Origin: CAVOBC01 sp963693635
GTDB taxonomy: Bacteria; Pseudomonadota; Gammaproteobacteria; Pseudomonadales; Azotimanducaceae
DNA: 5,722 nucleotides
Direction of reading: 5' to 3'
Assembly (NCBI GenBank): GCA_963693635.1
Contig: CAVOBC010000314.1
Span: 1 to 5,722, forward strand
In this document: piece after piece, positions 1 to 5,693 of the stretch
Layout: each line of letters starts with the position of its first letter
How positions within the stretch are numbered: position 1 is the stretch's first letter
Translations under genes and position numbers: made by a program
Notes under the pieces: model-generated
What the model saw: only the letters and a program-made list of their open reading frames with translations
The model's database searches: none
Told to the model about the DNA's origin: nothing

Positions 1-11
1 TGTCGATTGGG

Positions 12-455
12 TTACAACCCGAACCGATACCGCAGCTTGACCACGAACACGTCGACGATGGGCGTGTCGATAGCATCACTAAAGAGATCGCTGAACTCGT
101 CGTCAACCCGGTCTGGCAAGTTGCTGTCCCGCCTGTAGACCAAAAAGAGATCAGACAGCGGACCGATCTCCCAGCGATATCGCAATTGCGCGGTGAGCCG
201 CGAGACCGTGAAGTCATTGCGCACATCGCCCGGCGCGCGCTGCAGCCGCATCAGTTTCCCCTCATTGGACGGTATGACATAGAAGTCTCTTTCGTCTGCA
301 GTGATGCCTGCCCACTGCAGCGTCAGGCATCACTGCTACCTGGACGTCAGAAAGAGATCCATAGCCAATCGCGGCTGCAAGTCCTGGGCGTCAAACGTGG
401 TCATGTTCCGATCGAGGGCGGCGTCGGAGCTGCCATAGGCAAACTGGTGCAGCAA
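12..455 (-). pseudogene. Pseudogene segment 7: C-terminal barrel strands
   Basis: Downstream of the TGA the same frame reads FDAQDLQPRLAMDLFLTSR. Two stops only one codon apart follow (TAG 336-338, TGA 330-332), and then LTLQWAGITADERDFYV to the end. The last strands (SRLTAQLRYRWEIGPLSDLF, then VFVVKLRYRFGL) look like the closing strands of an outer-membrane barrel, with the authentic TAA at 12-14. The stretch from the ATG at 249-251 is open on its own, but it is only a tail and has no signal peptide. Confidence 0.8.
298..336. repeat. Perfect 13-bp inverted repeat inside the pseudogene
   Basis: GCAGTGATGCCTG (298-310) is the exact reverse complement of CAGGCATCACTGC (324-336), with a 13-base spacer. 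On the minus strand the second-read arm encodes the conserved-looking GITA of LQWAGITA. The first-read arm contains the TGA stop, and the TAG stop overlaps its edge. The layout suggests one arm was copied from the other. Confidence 0.85.
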
Positions 456-458
456 TCA

Positions 459-881
459 GCCTTTGCGTTCAAAGTAATTGAGGCCCAGATCAACCGAGAA
501 CCAGTCATTCGCCTTGAAGGTGAGACCGAGACCGGTCCGCACAGTCCAGTCACTCAGTTCCTCCTGACGCATCCCCACGAGCGCGCTCAGGGACAGGACT
601 TTAGAAGTGTCGGTGCCAAAAGCCACTTCTACCACGATTCGGCCATCCACCTTGTAGTCGCCGTTGCCGAAGCTGTTGCGGTCATCCCACTTCGCCGGGA
701 AGTAGTCAAACTCGGTTCGGATCTCATTCAGGTTTTTGAAAGTCCACGCGTTGCGCAGGAAATAGCCAGCGCGCACGAGGCGTCCGTCCATGTTCCATTC
801 GTTGCTAAGCACAGTAGAAATGCTCTTACCGCGCAAGCGTTTGAGACCCCGCCCGGTGGAATGGCTGTACCGATAAGTCAC
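459..881 (-). pseudogene. Pseudogene segment 6: middle barrel strands
   Basis: This open segment reads VTYRYSHSTGRGLKRLRG, then alternating polar/apolar strands such as GRLVRAGYFLRNAWTFKNL, GRIVVEVAFGTDTSKVL and WFSVDLGLNYFERKG. It is consistent with the outer-membrane barrel of DUF5916 proteins. It stops at TGA 456-458, and the same frame continues as LLHQFAYGSSDAALDRNMTT. Relatives usually have a tryptophan at the stop position (GWLLHQ), so TGG to TGA is the likely change. Confidence 0.8.
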
Positions 882-883
882 GT

Positions 884-1007
884 GCGCGCGTTGTTTCTAC
901 GAATGAAACCGAGATCCCGGACCAGAAGTGTGTCGCCGAAGTAGTCGCGGGTGAGTTTGTGCTCCACCCCTTGTTTCGGTTTGTACGTGATATCAGCCAT
1001 GGCCCCG
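884..1007 (-). pseudogene. Pseudogene segment 5: short barrel piece
   Basis: This short piece is legible only in the third minus frame: MADITYKPKQGVEHKLTRDY, then FGDTLLVRDLGFIRRNNAR. It supplies exactly the part of the barrel missing between segments 4 and 6. The frame is closed by a TGA at 878-880. Dropping the two bases at 882-883 (or adding one) rejoins it to VTYRYSHSTGRG. It has no start of its own and would not be translated alone. Confidence 0.75.
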
Positions 1008-1010
1008 TTT

Positions 1011-1229
1011 GCCCGACACGTCCTCCACATCGCTCGCCATCAACTGGCCGTCGAGTTGCCACAGACCGTTGGACGACAGCCAGTGGCCATCCACCCCATG
1101 CACCACCGCATCATGGTCAGCGTAGCGGACCATGGTCCACCGATAGCCAACCGACGAACGCCCGGCACCCGTCGATTCATAGAGAAACCGTGCGACGCCG
1201 AAGTCTCTGCCCTCACCCCCGACTCGTAT
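1011..1229 (-). pseudogene. Pseudogene segment 4: early barrel strands
   Basis: After the first frameshift the reading continues as GRDFGVARFLYESTG, HDAVVHGVDGHWLSSNGLWQ and LDGQLMASDVEDVSG. These are amphipathic strand and turn sequences of the DUF5916 barrel. The frame runs into a TGA at 993-995. Removing one base from the AAA (plus-strand TTT, 1008-1010) restores GNGAMADITYKPKQG, so a single-base insertion in a short homopolymer is the simplest explanation. Confidence 0.75.
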
Positions 1230-1812
1230 CGGGCCCTTCATCGACCACGCCAGGCAAGCGGACGTCATCTTCAAACGCAGCCAGCGCGCCATATCTGAAC
1301 TGCCCACTCTGGCCGGTTACTTTGACCGCGCCCAACAAGTCGGATGGTTTGCCACGCTCGACGCCCGCAACGTCGACGCCGCTCGGTATGTCGATTCGCG
1401 GCGGTCCGCCAACGCGTCGGGTGTTCAACAGGGTCGTTGGTTCCGGACTGAATGTTGATGTCGTCTGGCGCGAACCGGTGCCCGATGGTCCGCGTACACG
1501 GCTTCGGGGTGTCGTTTGGAAGACCTTCCGTCCTTCCAGGAAGAACAGCCGCTTCTCTGGAAGGAAGGTCTCGAATGCTGTCAGATTGATAACAACTTCG
1601 TCAGACTCGACCACGCCAAAGTCAGGATTCAGTGTTGCTGTCACTTGAATATTGGAGCTGGGACGCCACGAGACATCGGCACCAACGCGGTACTCCGCAC
1701 TGCCACTAATCTCGTCAATCGTGTGTGAAGCGGCCGGATAGATCTCCAGTTGACGACGCGGCCCAACACCTGACGCCTGCATCTGGGCCAGAACCGACAT
1801 AAATGTGGGCGA
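1230..1812 (-). pseudogene. Pseudogene segment 3: DUF5916 N-terminal signature
   Basis: This is the most recognisable part of the broken gene. NIQVTATLNPDFGVVESDEV, NLTAFETFLPEKRLFFLEG, PTTLLNTRRVGGPPR and LLGAVKVTGQSGQFRYG are characteristic DUF5916 blocks. The frame stays open to 1213, but after VVDEGP the family-like sequence moves to another frame (IRVGGEGRDFGVARF). This fits one extra base around the GGGCCC at 1231-1236. An ATG at 1798-1800 could start a shorter product, but it has no signal peptide and would not be exported. Confidence 0.85.
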
Positions 1813-1815
1813 CTA

Positions 1816-2361
1816 AAAAGGCAGCGCGGGCCACGTCCAGCGCTCGTCGACATAAGCAACTCTGCGATTGACGCAAAACCCGAAGTTGCGTTGGTCACCA
1901 TCGCTGTCCGGCATTGTCATCATCAACCAGGGCAGAAACATCTCAGCCGACCAACCATCCCCCAGCTCCACGGTCGCACTTTCCCAGGGACCATCCCACT
2001 CGGTCGAGTACTGGCGTTCTGCCGCGACTTTGCCATCCATGACCGACCCGCCGAGATTAACCGTAAACCAATAGCCGTAAAGGCCCGCCCCGGACGTGTC
2101 GAGCGTAATCGCCCAACTATCACGGTTGGGAAACTCATCCCGGCTTGAGAGGCGTGCAAGCAACGTTTCCGGTGGCTGCTTCATGTGTACGCCGATGTAC
2201 ATACCCTTGTCGGTGTAGAACCAACGCATGTCCGTCTGGAACCACGGCGCCTGCATCGTGTCCGGGTCCGTCACCGTCAGGTTGTCGTACCCGGGAATAC
2301 GCTGCCAGAATGCCTCATCCACACGACCATCAAGCTTGAAGTCGAAGGTGCCCTCCTCGAG
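1816..2361 (-). pseudogene. Pseudogene segment 2: CBM9-like domain
   Basis: This segment opens with FDFKLDGRVDEAFWQ, matching the LDGxLDExxW start typical of CBM9-like modules that precede DUF5916. It continues through MRWFYTDKGMYIGVHMK, SWAITLDTSG and WSAEMFLPW to NFGFCVNRRVAYVDERW. A shorter open frame begins at a GTG at 2322, but the homologous sequence clearly extends upstream to the TAA at 2362. It ends at an in-frame TAG (1813-1815), after which the same frame continues with SPTFMSVLAQ. In relatives the module is taken to bind carbohydrate or act as a plug-like periplasmic domain; that role is inferred. Confidence 0.8.
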
Positions 2362-2364
2362 TTA

Positions 2365-2592
2365 GGGCATAGTGATGTTGACGTCTGTACCGACCGTGCT
2401 GAGGCTGACCATGCCTAGGGGATCAGAACTCAGTTGAGTTCCGGACCGGCATGCCCCCTGCGCAGCGCGCACCTCAGTCCCGAGTGCGAGCAGCAGGATC
2501 GTCAAAACGGTAGACAACAACGTGCTGGCGGTCGTCCTGGATCGAGGGATACCCCGACTTCTGGCCTCTGTATTCGAGTGATTCACTCGCAT
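2365..2592 (-). pseudogene. Pseudogene segment 1: signal peptide and linker
   Basis: This is the N-terminal part of the broken DUF5916 gene. A basic stretch (RSRGIPRSR) is followed by the hydrophobic run TLLSTVLTILLLALG and then VRAAQGA, a plausible signal peptidase I site. The segment ends at an in-frame TAA (2362-2364). Translation in the same frame resumes straight after it with LEEGTFDFKLDGRVDEAFW, so the stop sits inside what was one reading frame. The residues between the signal peptide and the CBM9-like module are not recognisable. Confidence 0.65.
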
Positions 2593-2991
2593 CCTTTCGG
2601 GTCCCGGCGCGGTGCCAGGCGGTTTTCGTTGCGCGCCGTAGCAGGTTGAAAACGTCACGATTTCGCAGAGAGTCAGAGACAGCGGGCGCGCTTATATGTC
2701 ATCGGCTGACAGAAAAATCGGTGCTGAAACCCGGCACACGTGTCAGATTCAGCAACCATCTTTGGACAGGGCCCCCGGAATTTTCTGCTCTTTTCGCATG
2801 CCCCCAACAAGACCCCTTCGGTCCATCAAAACCAAGGCAGACTGAGCATCGCAGCGTACGATGGACGGTGCCAGCGCCTGGAAAGCGAGCCAGAATATCC
2901 GCACATCTAAGCCACGCCACACCAGATCGCCCAGTTGGAATTTAACGACCGACGCGATTAAGGTGTGCGCTCAACATCCGGAGCATCAAAA
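2593..2991. other. Divergent intergenic spacer
   Basis: About 400 bases separate the broken DUF5916 gene (leftward) from the VOC gene (rightward), so both promoters should lie here. Short open frames exist on both strands but have no ribosome-binding site and no recognisable protein. A TATAAG on the minus strand (around 2692-2697) and a TTGGAA about 17 bases before TTAAGG (2935-2963) on the plus strand are weak promoter-like matches only. I see no repeat, tRNA or strong hairpin. Confidence 0.5.
2980..2983 (+). promoter_or_regulatory. Ribosome-binding site for the VOC gene
   Basis: GGAG lies eight bases before the ATG at 2992. This decides the start in favour of MKKGVLL rather than an upstream in-frame GTG at 2965, which would place charged and polar residues before the signal peptide. 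Confidence 0.7.
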
Positions 2992-3459
2992 ATGAAGAAA
3001 GGGGTTCTCTTGACCGCGCTATCGCTCGCGCTCTACGTGGGCGGCAGCGTGGGCGACGGCCACGAAAGCATCGAGATCAGTCTTATGGGCACCGGCATCA
3101 ACGTCGCCGATCTCGATCGCGCTGAGAAGTTCTATAGCGAGGTCTTCGAGATGAAGCGGACCTTTCAATATCCTCCCGAAGGAAAACCGCTGGAAATCGG
3201 TCTCGGACGCGCTGGCGGAGGCGCGGCACTGATCCTCGCTCAGTTCAACAACGATCCGCTGCCCGAGGAGAAGAAGGCTTATGGACGCCTCATCTTCAAT
3301 GTTAGCGACGCGGAGACCGTTGCTAAACGCGCCGAAAAGCGCGGATCAACCCTTCGCCACGTTGGCGTGCGCGGGCCGAAGAATCCCGTGATCATCTTCT
3401 TCGACGACCTCGACGGTTACGACGTGGAACTCTATCAGGCAGGGCCTGTGGCGGAATAG
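2992..3459 (+). CDS. Exported VOC-fold (glyoxalase/bleomycin-resistance family) protein
   Basis: This is a 155-residue protein. Residues 1-21 (MKKGVLLTALSLALYVGGSV and on) look like a signal peptide, so the product is probably periplasmic. The rest is one VOC module with two beta-alpha-beta-beta-beta halves. The first half has VADLDRAEKFY (38-48), and the second has RLIFNVSDAE (99-108) and DDLDGYDVEL (138-147), the usual closing motif with the metal-ligand glutamate at E146. The histidines that normally supply metal ligands at the start of each half seem replaced (MGTG at 32-35, R99), so classic glyoxalase I chemistry is doubtful. A single module usually dimerises to form the active site. VOC enzymes act on many small molecules and the substrate here cannot be inferred. 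It appears to be a single-gene unit, convergent with the GST. Confidence 0.88.
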   Translation: MKKGVLLTALSLALYVGGSVGDGHESIEISLMGTGINVADLDRAEKFYSEVFEMKRTFQYPPEGKPLEIGLGRAGGGAALILAQFNNDPLPEEKKAYGRLIFNVSDAETVAKRAEKRGSTLRHVGVRGPKNPVIIFFDDLDGYDVELYQAGPVAE

Positions 3460-3481
3460 AAGCCTGCGGCGAAACAGGCTT
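3460..3481 (+). terminator. Hairpin directly after the VOC gene
   Basis: AAGCCTG (3460-3466) pairs with CAGGCTT (3475-3481) around an eight-base loop, starting right after the TAG stop. There is no T-run behind it, so it may be a weak terminator or only a 3'-end stabilising hairpin. Confidence 0.35.
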
Positions 3482-3509
3482 ACAGCGAAGCAGCCCACGA
3501 AGTAAGACG

Positions 3510-3528
3510 GCCGGGTAACTTGCCCGGC
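3510..3528. repeat. Short GC hairpin between convergent genes
   Basis: GCCGGG (3510-3515) and CCCGGC (3523-3528) form a perfect 6-bp stem around TAACTTG. It sits between the convergent VOC and GST genes, where shared termination would be expected, but neither side has a T-run. A similar weaker stem lies at 3609-3614/3624-3629 (GAGTCC/GGACTC). Confidence 0.35.
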
Positions 3529-3716
3529 TACACTCGCACCGAGTCTCTAACTGACCTTGCCGAAGCCGCAGGCGAGATCCCGTCGAAACATAGCGGCACT
3601 ACAGGCTCGAGTCCGGGGATGACGGACTCTTACACGTGCGATCCGTCAACGAGGACCTGGAAGTGCTGCCGGACTTCATGCGCGCCGACTGGATCGATGC
3701 TATCCCGCGGCCCTGA
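3523..3716 (+). pseudogene. Possible decayed coding remnant
   Basis: Two plus-strand pieces in different frames look more like protein than random translation. They are PGYTRTESLTDLAEAAG (from about 3523) and VNEDLEVLPDFMRADWIDA, followed by IPRP and a TGA at 3714-3716. The second has no start codon of its own and no ribosome-binding site. Its last 17 bases overlap the end of the convergent GST gene. I do not recognise the family. It may be the tail of a deleted gene or chance; the evidence is composition and residue pattern only. Confidence 0.2.
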
Positions 3717-4326
3717 TCTCGTCATAGCCGACCGGCAATGAAGCGTCCGAAGCCAGGTAGGCTTTGATCCCTGGCCGGGACTTCATACGCGCGGCCCATG
3801 CGCTCAGCCTTGGCTTTTGGGACATCTGTTCGATTGCAGGGGCTCCCCAGCAGTACTCGGCAAGCGTCACGATGTTGAGCGCAAGGAAGTCCACCCAGGT
3901 AGGCGCGTCATCGCTGAAGAAGAAGTCACCGTCTGCAGACCTGAAGCTGTTTTCCAGAACCGTCAACCAGCGTGGAAAGCGGCCGTTCAAATAGTCGGCA
4001 CTGTCGTCCTGGCGTCCATCGTAGGTCTCGCGCCAGATGTCGGCCACGTTATACGCGAACTGGGCCGCGGCAATGGTGTCGTCCACATCAACGCTATAGC
4101 CATGCTTGCTGCCGAGGTACTCCAGCATGACGCTGGTCTGTGAAAGGACCGTGTCCCCGTCGATGAGTAACGGACACGCGAAGACCGGGTGATCCGGCGC
4201 TAGTTCCTCGATGGCTTCTGAGACGTTGCTGTTGATCTCGTACGGCTGGCCGGCATCTTCAAGCAGAAAAAGAGCGGGCTCCGCCCTGCCAGTGAAGCCT
4301 GGCCAATAGACGATCTGGTATGACAT
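3700..4326 (-). CDS. Glutathione S-transferase family protein
   Basis: This is a 208-residue protein, the normal length for a cytosolic GST, which conjugates glutathione to electrophiles. The N-terminal thioredoxin-like domain (about 1-75) has Tyr7 in IVYWPGF and a GRAEP motif (13-17), as in alpha, mu, pi and sigma enzymes where Tyr7 activates the glutathione thiol. ACPLLIDGD carries the cis-proline (P52). SQTSVMLEYLG (62-72) aligns with the QSxAI glutathione-binding helix, with Thr in place of Ser. The helical C-terminal domain includes DFFFSDDAPTWVDFLALNIV and ends with a typical SRPGIKAYLAS helix. I chose ATG 4326-4324; an in-frame TTG at 4344 would add six residues and neither has a clear Shine-Dalgarno. 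No signal peptide is present. The role is probably detoxification, with unknown substrate. Confidence 0.92.
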   Translation of the reverse strand: MSYQIVYWPGFTGRAEPALFLLEDAGQPYEINSNVSEAIEELAPDHPVFACPLLIDGDTVLSQTSVMLEYLGSKHGYSVDVDDTIAAAQFAYNVADIWRETYDGRQDDSADYLNGRFPRWLTVLENSFRSADGDFFFSDDAPTWVDFLALNIVTLAEYCWGAPAIEQMSQKPRLSAWAARMKSRPGIKAYLASDASLPVGYDEIRAAG

Positions 4327-4496
4327 CGGTATTTTCTGTGGCAAAAGAGTGACTGTACCGGACTTGCCCGGCGATGGTCGAGGACACGTTGCACATGAGT
4401 CGAAAATTCACAGAGACTTCGTGGAACCGACGTTCACGAGCGGAGCCGTGGTCGACTTCCAGTATCGGCGACGAAATCATCGCTAGCCAGAACGAC

Positions 4497-4520
4497 AAAA
4501 CCGGTCCACGAGGACCGGTT
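4497..4520 (-). terminator. Rho-independent terminator of the PEP-CTERM gene
   Basis: Read on the minus strand, AACCGGTCC and GGACCGGTT form a perfect 9-bp stem with a four-base loop (TCGT), ending in TTTT (4500-4497) and then GTCG. It lies about 65 bases after the stop of the PEP-CTERM gene. On the plus strand it is followed by only TT, so it is directional toward minus transcripts. Confidence 0.75.
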
Positions 4521-4548
4521 CAAGTCAGGACATTGGCCAGCTACCAAC

Positions 4549-4565
4549 ACGCGCGAAACGCGCGT
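4549..4565. repeat. CG-rich hairpin in the 3' region of the PEP-CTERM gene
   Basis: ACGCGCG (4549-4555) pairs perfectly with CGCGCGT (4559-4565) around a three-base loop. It lies between the gene's stop and its terminator, so any transcript would carry two stacked hairpins at its 3' end. Confidence 0.5.
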
Positions 4566-4583
4566 TAGTAGCGTGCCAGGTTC

Positions 4584-5318
4584 TTAGACCGTTCGTCGAC
4601 GCCGGGACGCGACAAAACCGAAGGCTGCCAGGCCGACCAGCGCGATGCTGCTGGGCTCGGGAACACCGGCGAATCCGATGGCGCTGTCGAGAACGCCGTA
4701 CCAATCGTTGGCGTCTGCAACAGTTCCACCGCAGCAGTAGTCCCAACCAATGTAGAAAAGATCGCCGGCGCCCACTGCTTTTCGGAATACGATCGGGTCA
4801 CCTGCCCCGGCATAGAAGGTCTCGATACCCCCCAGCGCAGAAGTGACTTCGTGGTGGCTCGATAGGCCGAACAAGGTCGCAGCGTCGTCGCCGAAGGTCG
4901 TTCCCGTCGCGGCTGCCGTCGTGGCGAACGGCTCCAGGGCCGCACCGACTGCAGCCAGCGTCACTGGACCAAGAAAGTGCTCCAGAATGTCATCGCCACT
5001 TTCACTCTCGAAGCCACCGAGAACGATGATCCTGTTGCCGGCAGACACCCATGCGCCCACAGTGGCGAGCGTTGCCGCATCCGCAGCATCCTGCTCGACC
5101 ACGATAATGTCCGAGCTGGCCATTGCGGTCGCCCATCCCCCAGAGGAATCGGCCAGCAGCTTGGATGTGTGACCGAGGCCATCGAGGCCGTGATGTCCGG
5201 CGACAGTTCCAGCCTTGACGTCATGACTTCCATCCATGACTTTGATTGTCGTTGCGGTCGCCTGAGCGGCCAGGATGCTGAGCGCAACGGCTCCGATTGT
5301 CAGAGAGAGTCTGTTCAT
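4584..5318 (-). CDS. PEP-CTERM sorting domain-containing secreted protein
   Basis: This is a 244-residue exported protein. Residues 1-22 (MNRLSLTIGAVALSILAAQA and on) are a clear signal peptide with a likely cut after ATA. Residues 219-244 are a textbook PEP-CTERM tail: VPEPSS, the hydrophobic helix IALVGLAAFGFVA, then SRRRR near the end. Exosortase is known to recognise such tails and process them at the inner membrane, usually in strains making exopolysaccharide. The body has an alternating strand/helix pattern (SDIIVVEQD 69-77, TLATVGAWVSAGNRIIVLGG 83-102) like a class I amidotransferase or flavodoxin-like fold, but I see no catalytic triad. A Cys-Cys pair lies at 195-196 (WDYCCGG). I chose ATG 5318-5316; the upstream TTG at 5327 is less likely. 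No exosortase gene is in the window. Function is unknown; surface or biofilm association is inferred from the tail. Confidence 0.93.
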   Translation of the reverse strand: MNRLSLTIGAVALSILAAQATATTIKVMDGSHDVKAGTVAGHHGLDGLGHTSKLLADSSGGWATAMASSDIIVVEQDAADAATLATVGAWVSAGNRIIVLGGFESESGDDILEHFLGPVTLAAVGAALEPFATTAAATGTTFGDDAATLFGLSSHHEVTSALGGIETFYAGAGDPIVFRKAVGAGDLFYIGWDYCCGGTVADANDWYGVLDSAIGFAGVPEPSSIALVGLAAFGFVASRRRRTV

Positions 5319-5463
5319 TTTGCGCAAGGTCCATTATTAGAGATGTAGCATGTAGCGCAACGGAGAGAAGCAAGAATTGAACCAGCTTTTGGATAGAGCG
5401 CTTTTTCAAAGACTTGCGGGAGCGAGCCGTCGAGCGGAGCGCGAGACTGTAAAACTCCTCGAC
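5319..5463. other. Upstream region of the PEP-CTERM gene
   Basis: No gene is supported here. It should hold the PEP-CTERM promoter, but no convincing -35/-10 pair stands out on the minus strand. An imperfect inverted repeat joins GAGCCGTCGAGCGGAG (about 5424-5439) with CTCCTCGACGCTC (5456-5468). The short open frames in this stretch have no recognisable product. Confidence 0.4.
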
Positions 5464-5531
5464 GCTCTTGGGCGGTGTGCTTTGCTGCACCCTGCGTTTC
5501 ACGCCACCGCCAACAACTCTCTACCAAGAGC
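5464..5531. other. Candidate structured RNA or DNA fold (three-way junction)
   Basis: GCTCTTGG (5464-5471) pairs with CCAAGAGC (5524-5531). The stem continues inward, across a one-sided bulge (5511-5523), as GCGGT (5472-5476) with ACCGC (5506-5510). Two small hairpins fit inside: GTGC/GCAC (5477-5480, 5487-5490) and GCGT/ACGC (5494-5497, 5501-5504). The result is a compact three-way junction. There is no known family match and no promoter evidence, so it could be chance in GC-rich DNA. Confidence 0.3.
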
Positions 5532-5548
5532 AGGGACCGCTTTCTATC

Positions 5549-5657
5549 GGCGGAGAGGAGGGATTCCTTGCACCTTCGCTTCGCGAACGTGCACGACTAC
5601 GCACTTGCTCGCCGCTGCGCTGCTCGCGCGCGCTAGTTCGAATCCCTCCTCTCCACC
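5549..5657. repeat. 109-bp element bounded by inverted tRNA-Ser 3'-end copies
   Basis: GGCGGAGAGGAGGGATTC (5549-5566) is matched by its reverse complement at 5640-5657: 15 bases are perfect, then one mismatch, then two more matches. Both arms resemble the T-arm and acceptor end of the tRNA-Ser at the right edge of the window. Both are one base shorter in the acceptor/T-stem run than that tRNA and lack a proper CCA, so neither is a working tRNA end. The right arm retains TTCGAAT of the T-loop (5637-5643); the left arm keeps only part of it. Between them is a GC-rich core with a hairpin TGCAC..GTGCA (5569-5593) whose inner stem is TTCG/CGAA. No open reading frame is present. It could be a small non-autonomous repeat or a record of rearrangement at the tRNA gene. 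Confidence 0.7.
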
Positions 5658-5660
5658 CAC

Positions 5661-5690
5661 AAAAAAGGGGGCCATTTGGCCCCCTTTTTA
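5661..5690. terminator. Strong bidirectional rho-independent terminator
   Basis: GGGGGCC (5667-5673) pairs with GGCCCCC (5678-5684) around a four-base loop, flanked by A-runs on the left and T-runs on the right, which extend the pairing. It gives a T-tract in both directions. On the minus strand it starts just four bases past the tRNA-Ser CCA end, so it is the natural terminator of that tRNA transcript. Confidence 0.9.
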
Positions 5691-5693
5691 TGT

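Larger units (their letters stand above)
12..2592 (-). pseudogene. Broken CBM9-like / DUF5916 outer-membrane beta-barrel protein gene
   Basis: Stitching the minus-strand reading frames together gives one continuous protein of about 860 residues. It has a signal peptide, then a CBM9-like module (FKLDGRVDEAFW near its start), then the DUF5916 signature NPDFGVVESDEVVINLTAFE followed by FLPEKRLFFLEG. A long strand-rich barrel follows, ending in RYRFGL. Family members of this architecture are usually around 700-900 residues and are thought to be exported outer-membrane proteins of unknown substrate, possibly glycan-related. The copy is interrupted by in-frame stops at 2362-2364, 1813-1815, 456-458, 336-338 and 330-332. 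It is also shifted near 1230 (+1), at 1008-1010 (+1) and at 882-883 (+2 or -1). The three intact neighbours carry no such lesions, so true decay is more likely than sequencing error. The start is ATG at 2592-2590 or GTG at 2586-2584; the GTG is better spaced from the AAAGGA upstream. The true stop is TAA at 12-14. Confidence 0.9.

Noticed and set aside
186..944. 252-codon plus-strand open frame
   Set aside because: It lies antisense to the DUF5916 pseudogene, whose minus-strand motifs are clear. The plus translation has no recognisable motif, ribosome-binding site or domain.
959..1648. 229-codon plus-strand open frame
   Set aside because: It is a shadow of the DUF5916 coding region, with a Pro/Arg/Thr-rich translation typical of antisense GC-rich DNA.
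2646..2945. Short open frames on both strands in the spacer
   Set aside because: They have no ribosome-binding site, no homology I recognise, and a codon pattern unlike the real genes.
4843..5348. Plus-strand open frames over the PEP-CTERM gene
   Set aside because: They are antisense to a gene with a clear signal peptide and PEP-CTERM tail.
5221..5527. Minus-strand open frames upstream of the PEP-CTERM gene
   Set aside because: Their translations are basic and low-complexity, overlap the true start region in other frames, and show no family motif.
5549..5657. Complete second tRNA gene
   Set aside because: Both ends are 3'-end copies in opposite orientation. There is no D-arm or anticodon arm, and the acceptor run is one base short.
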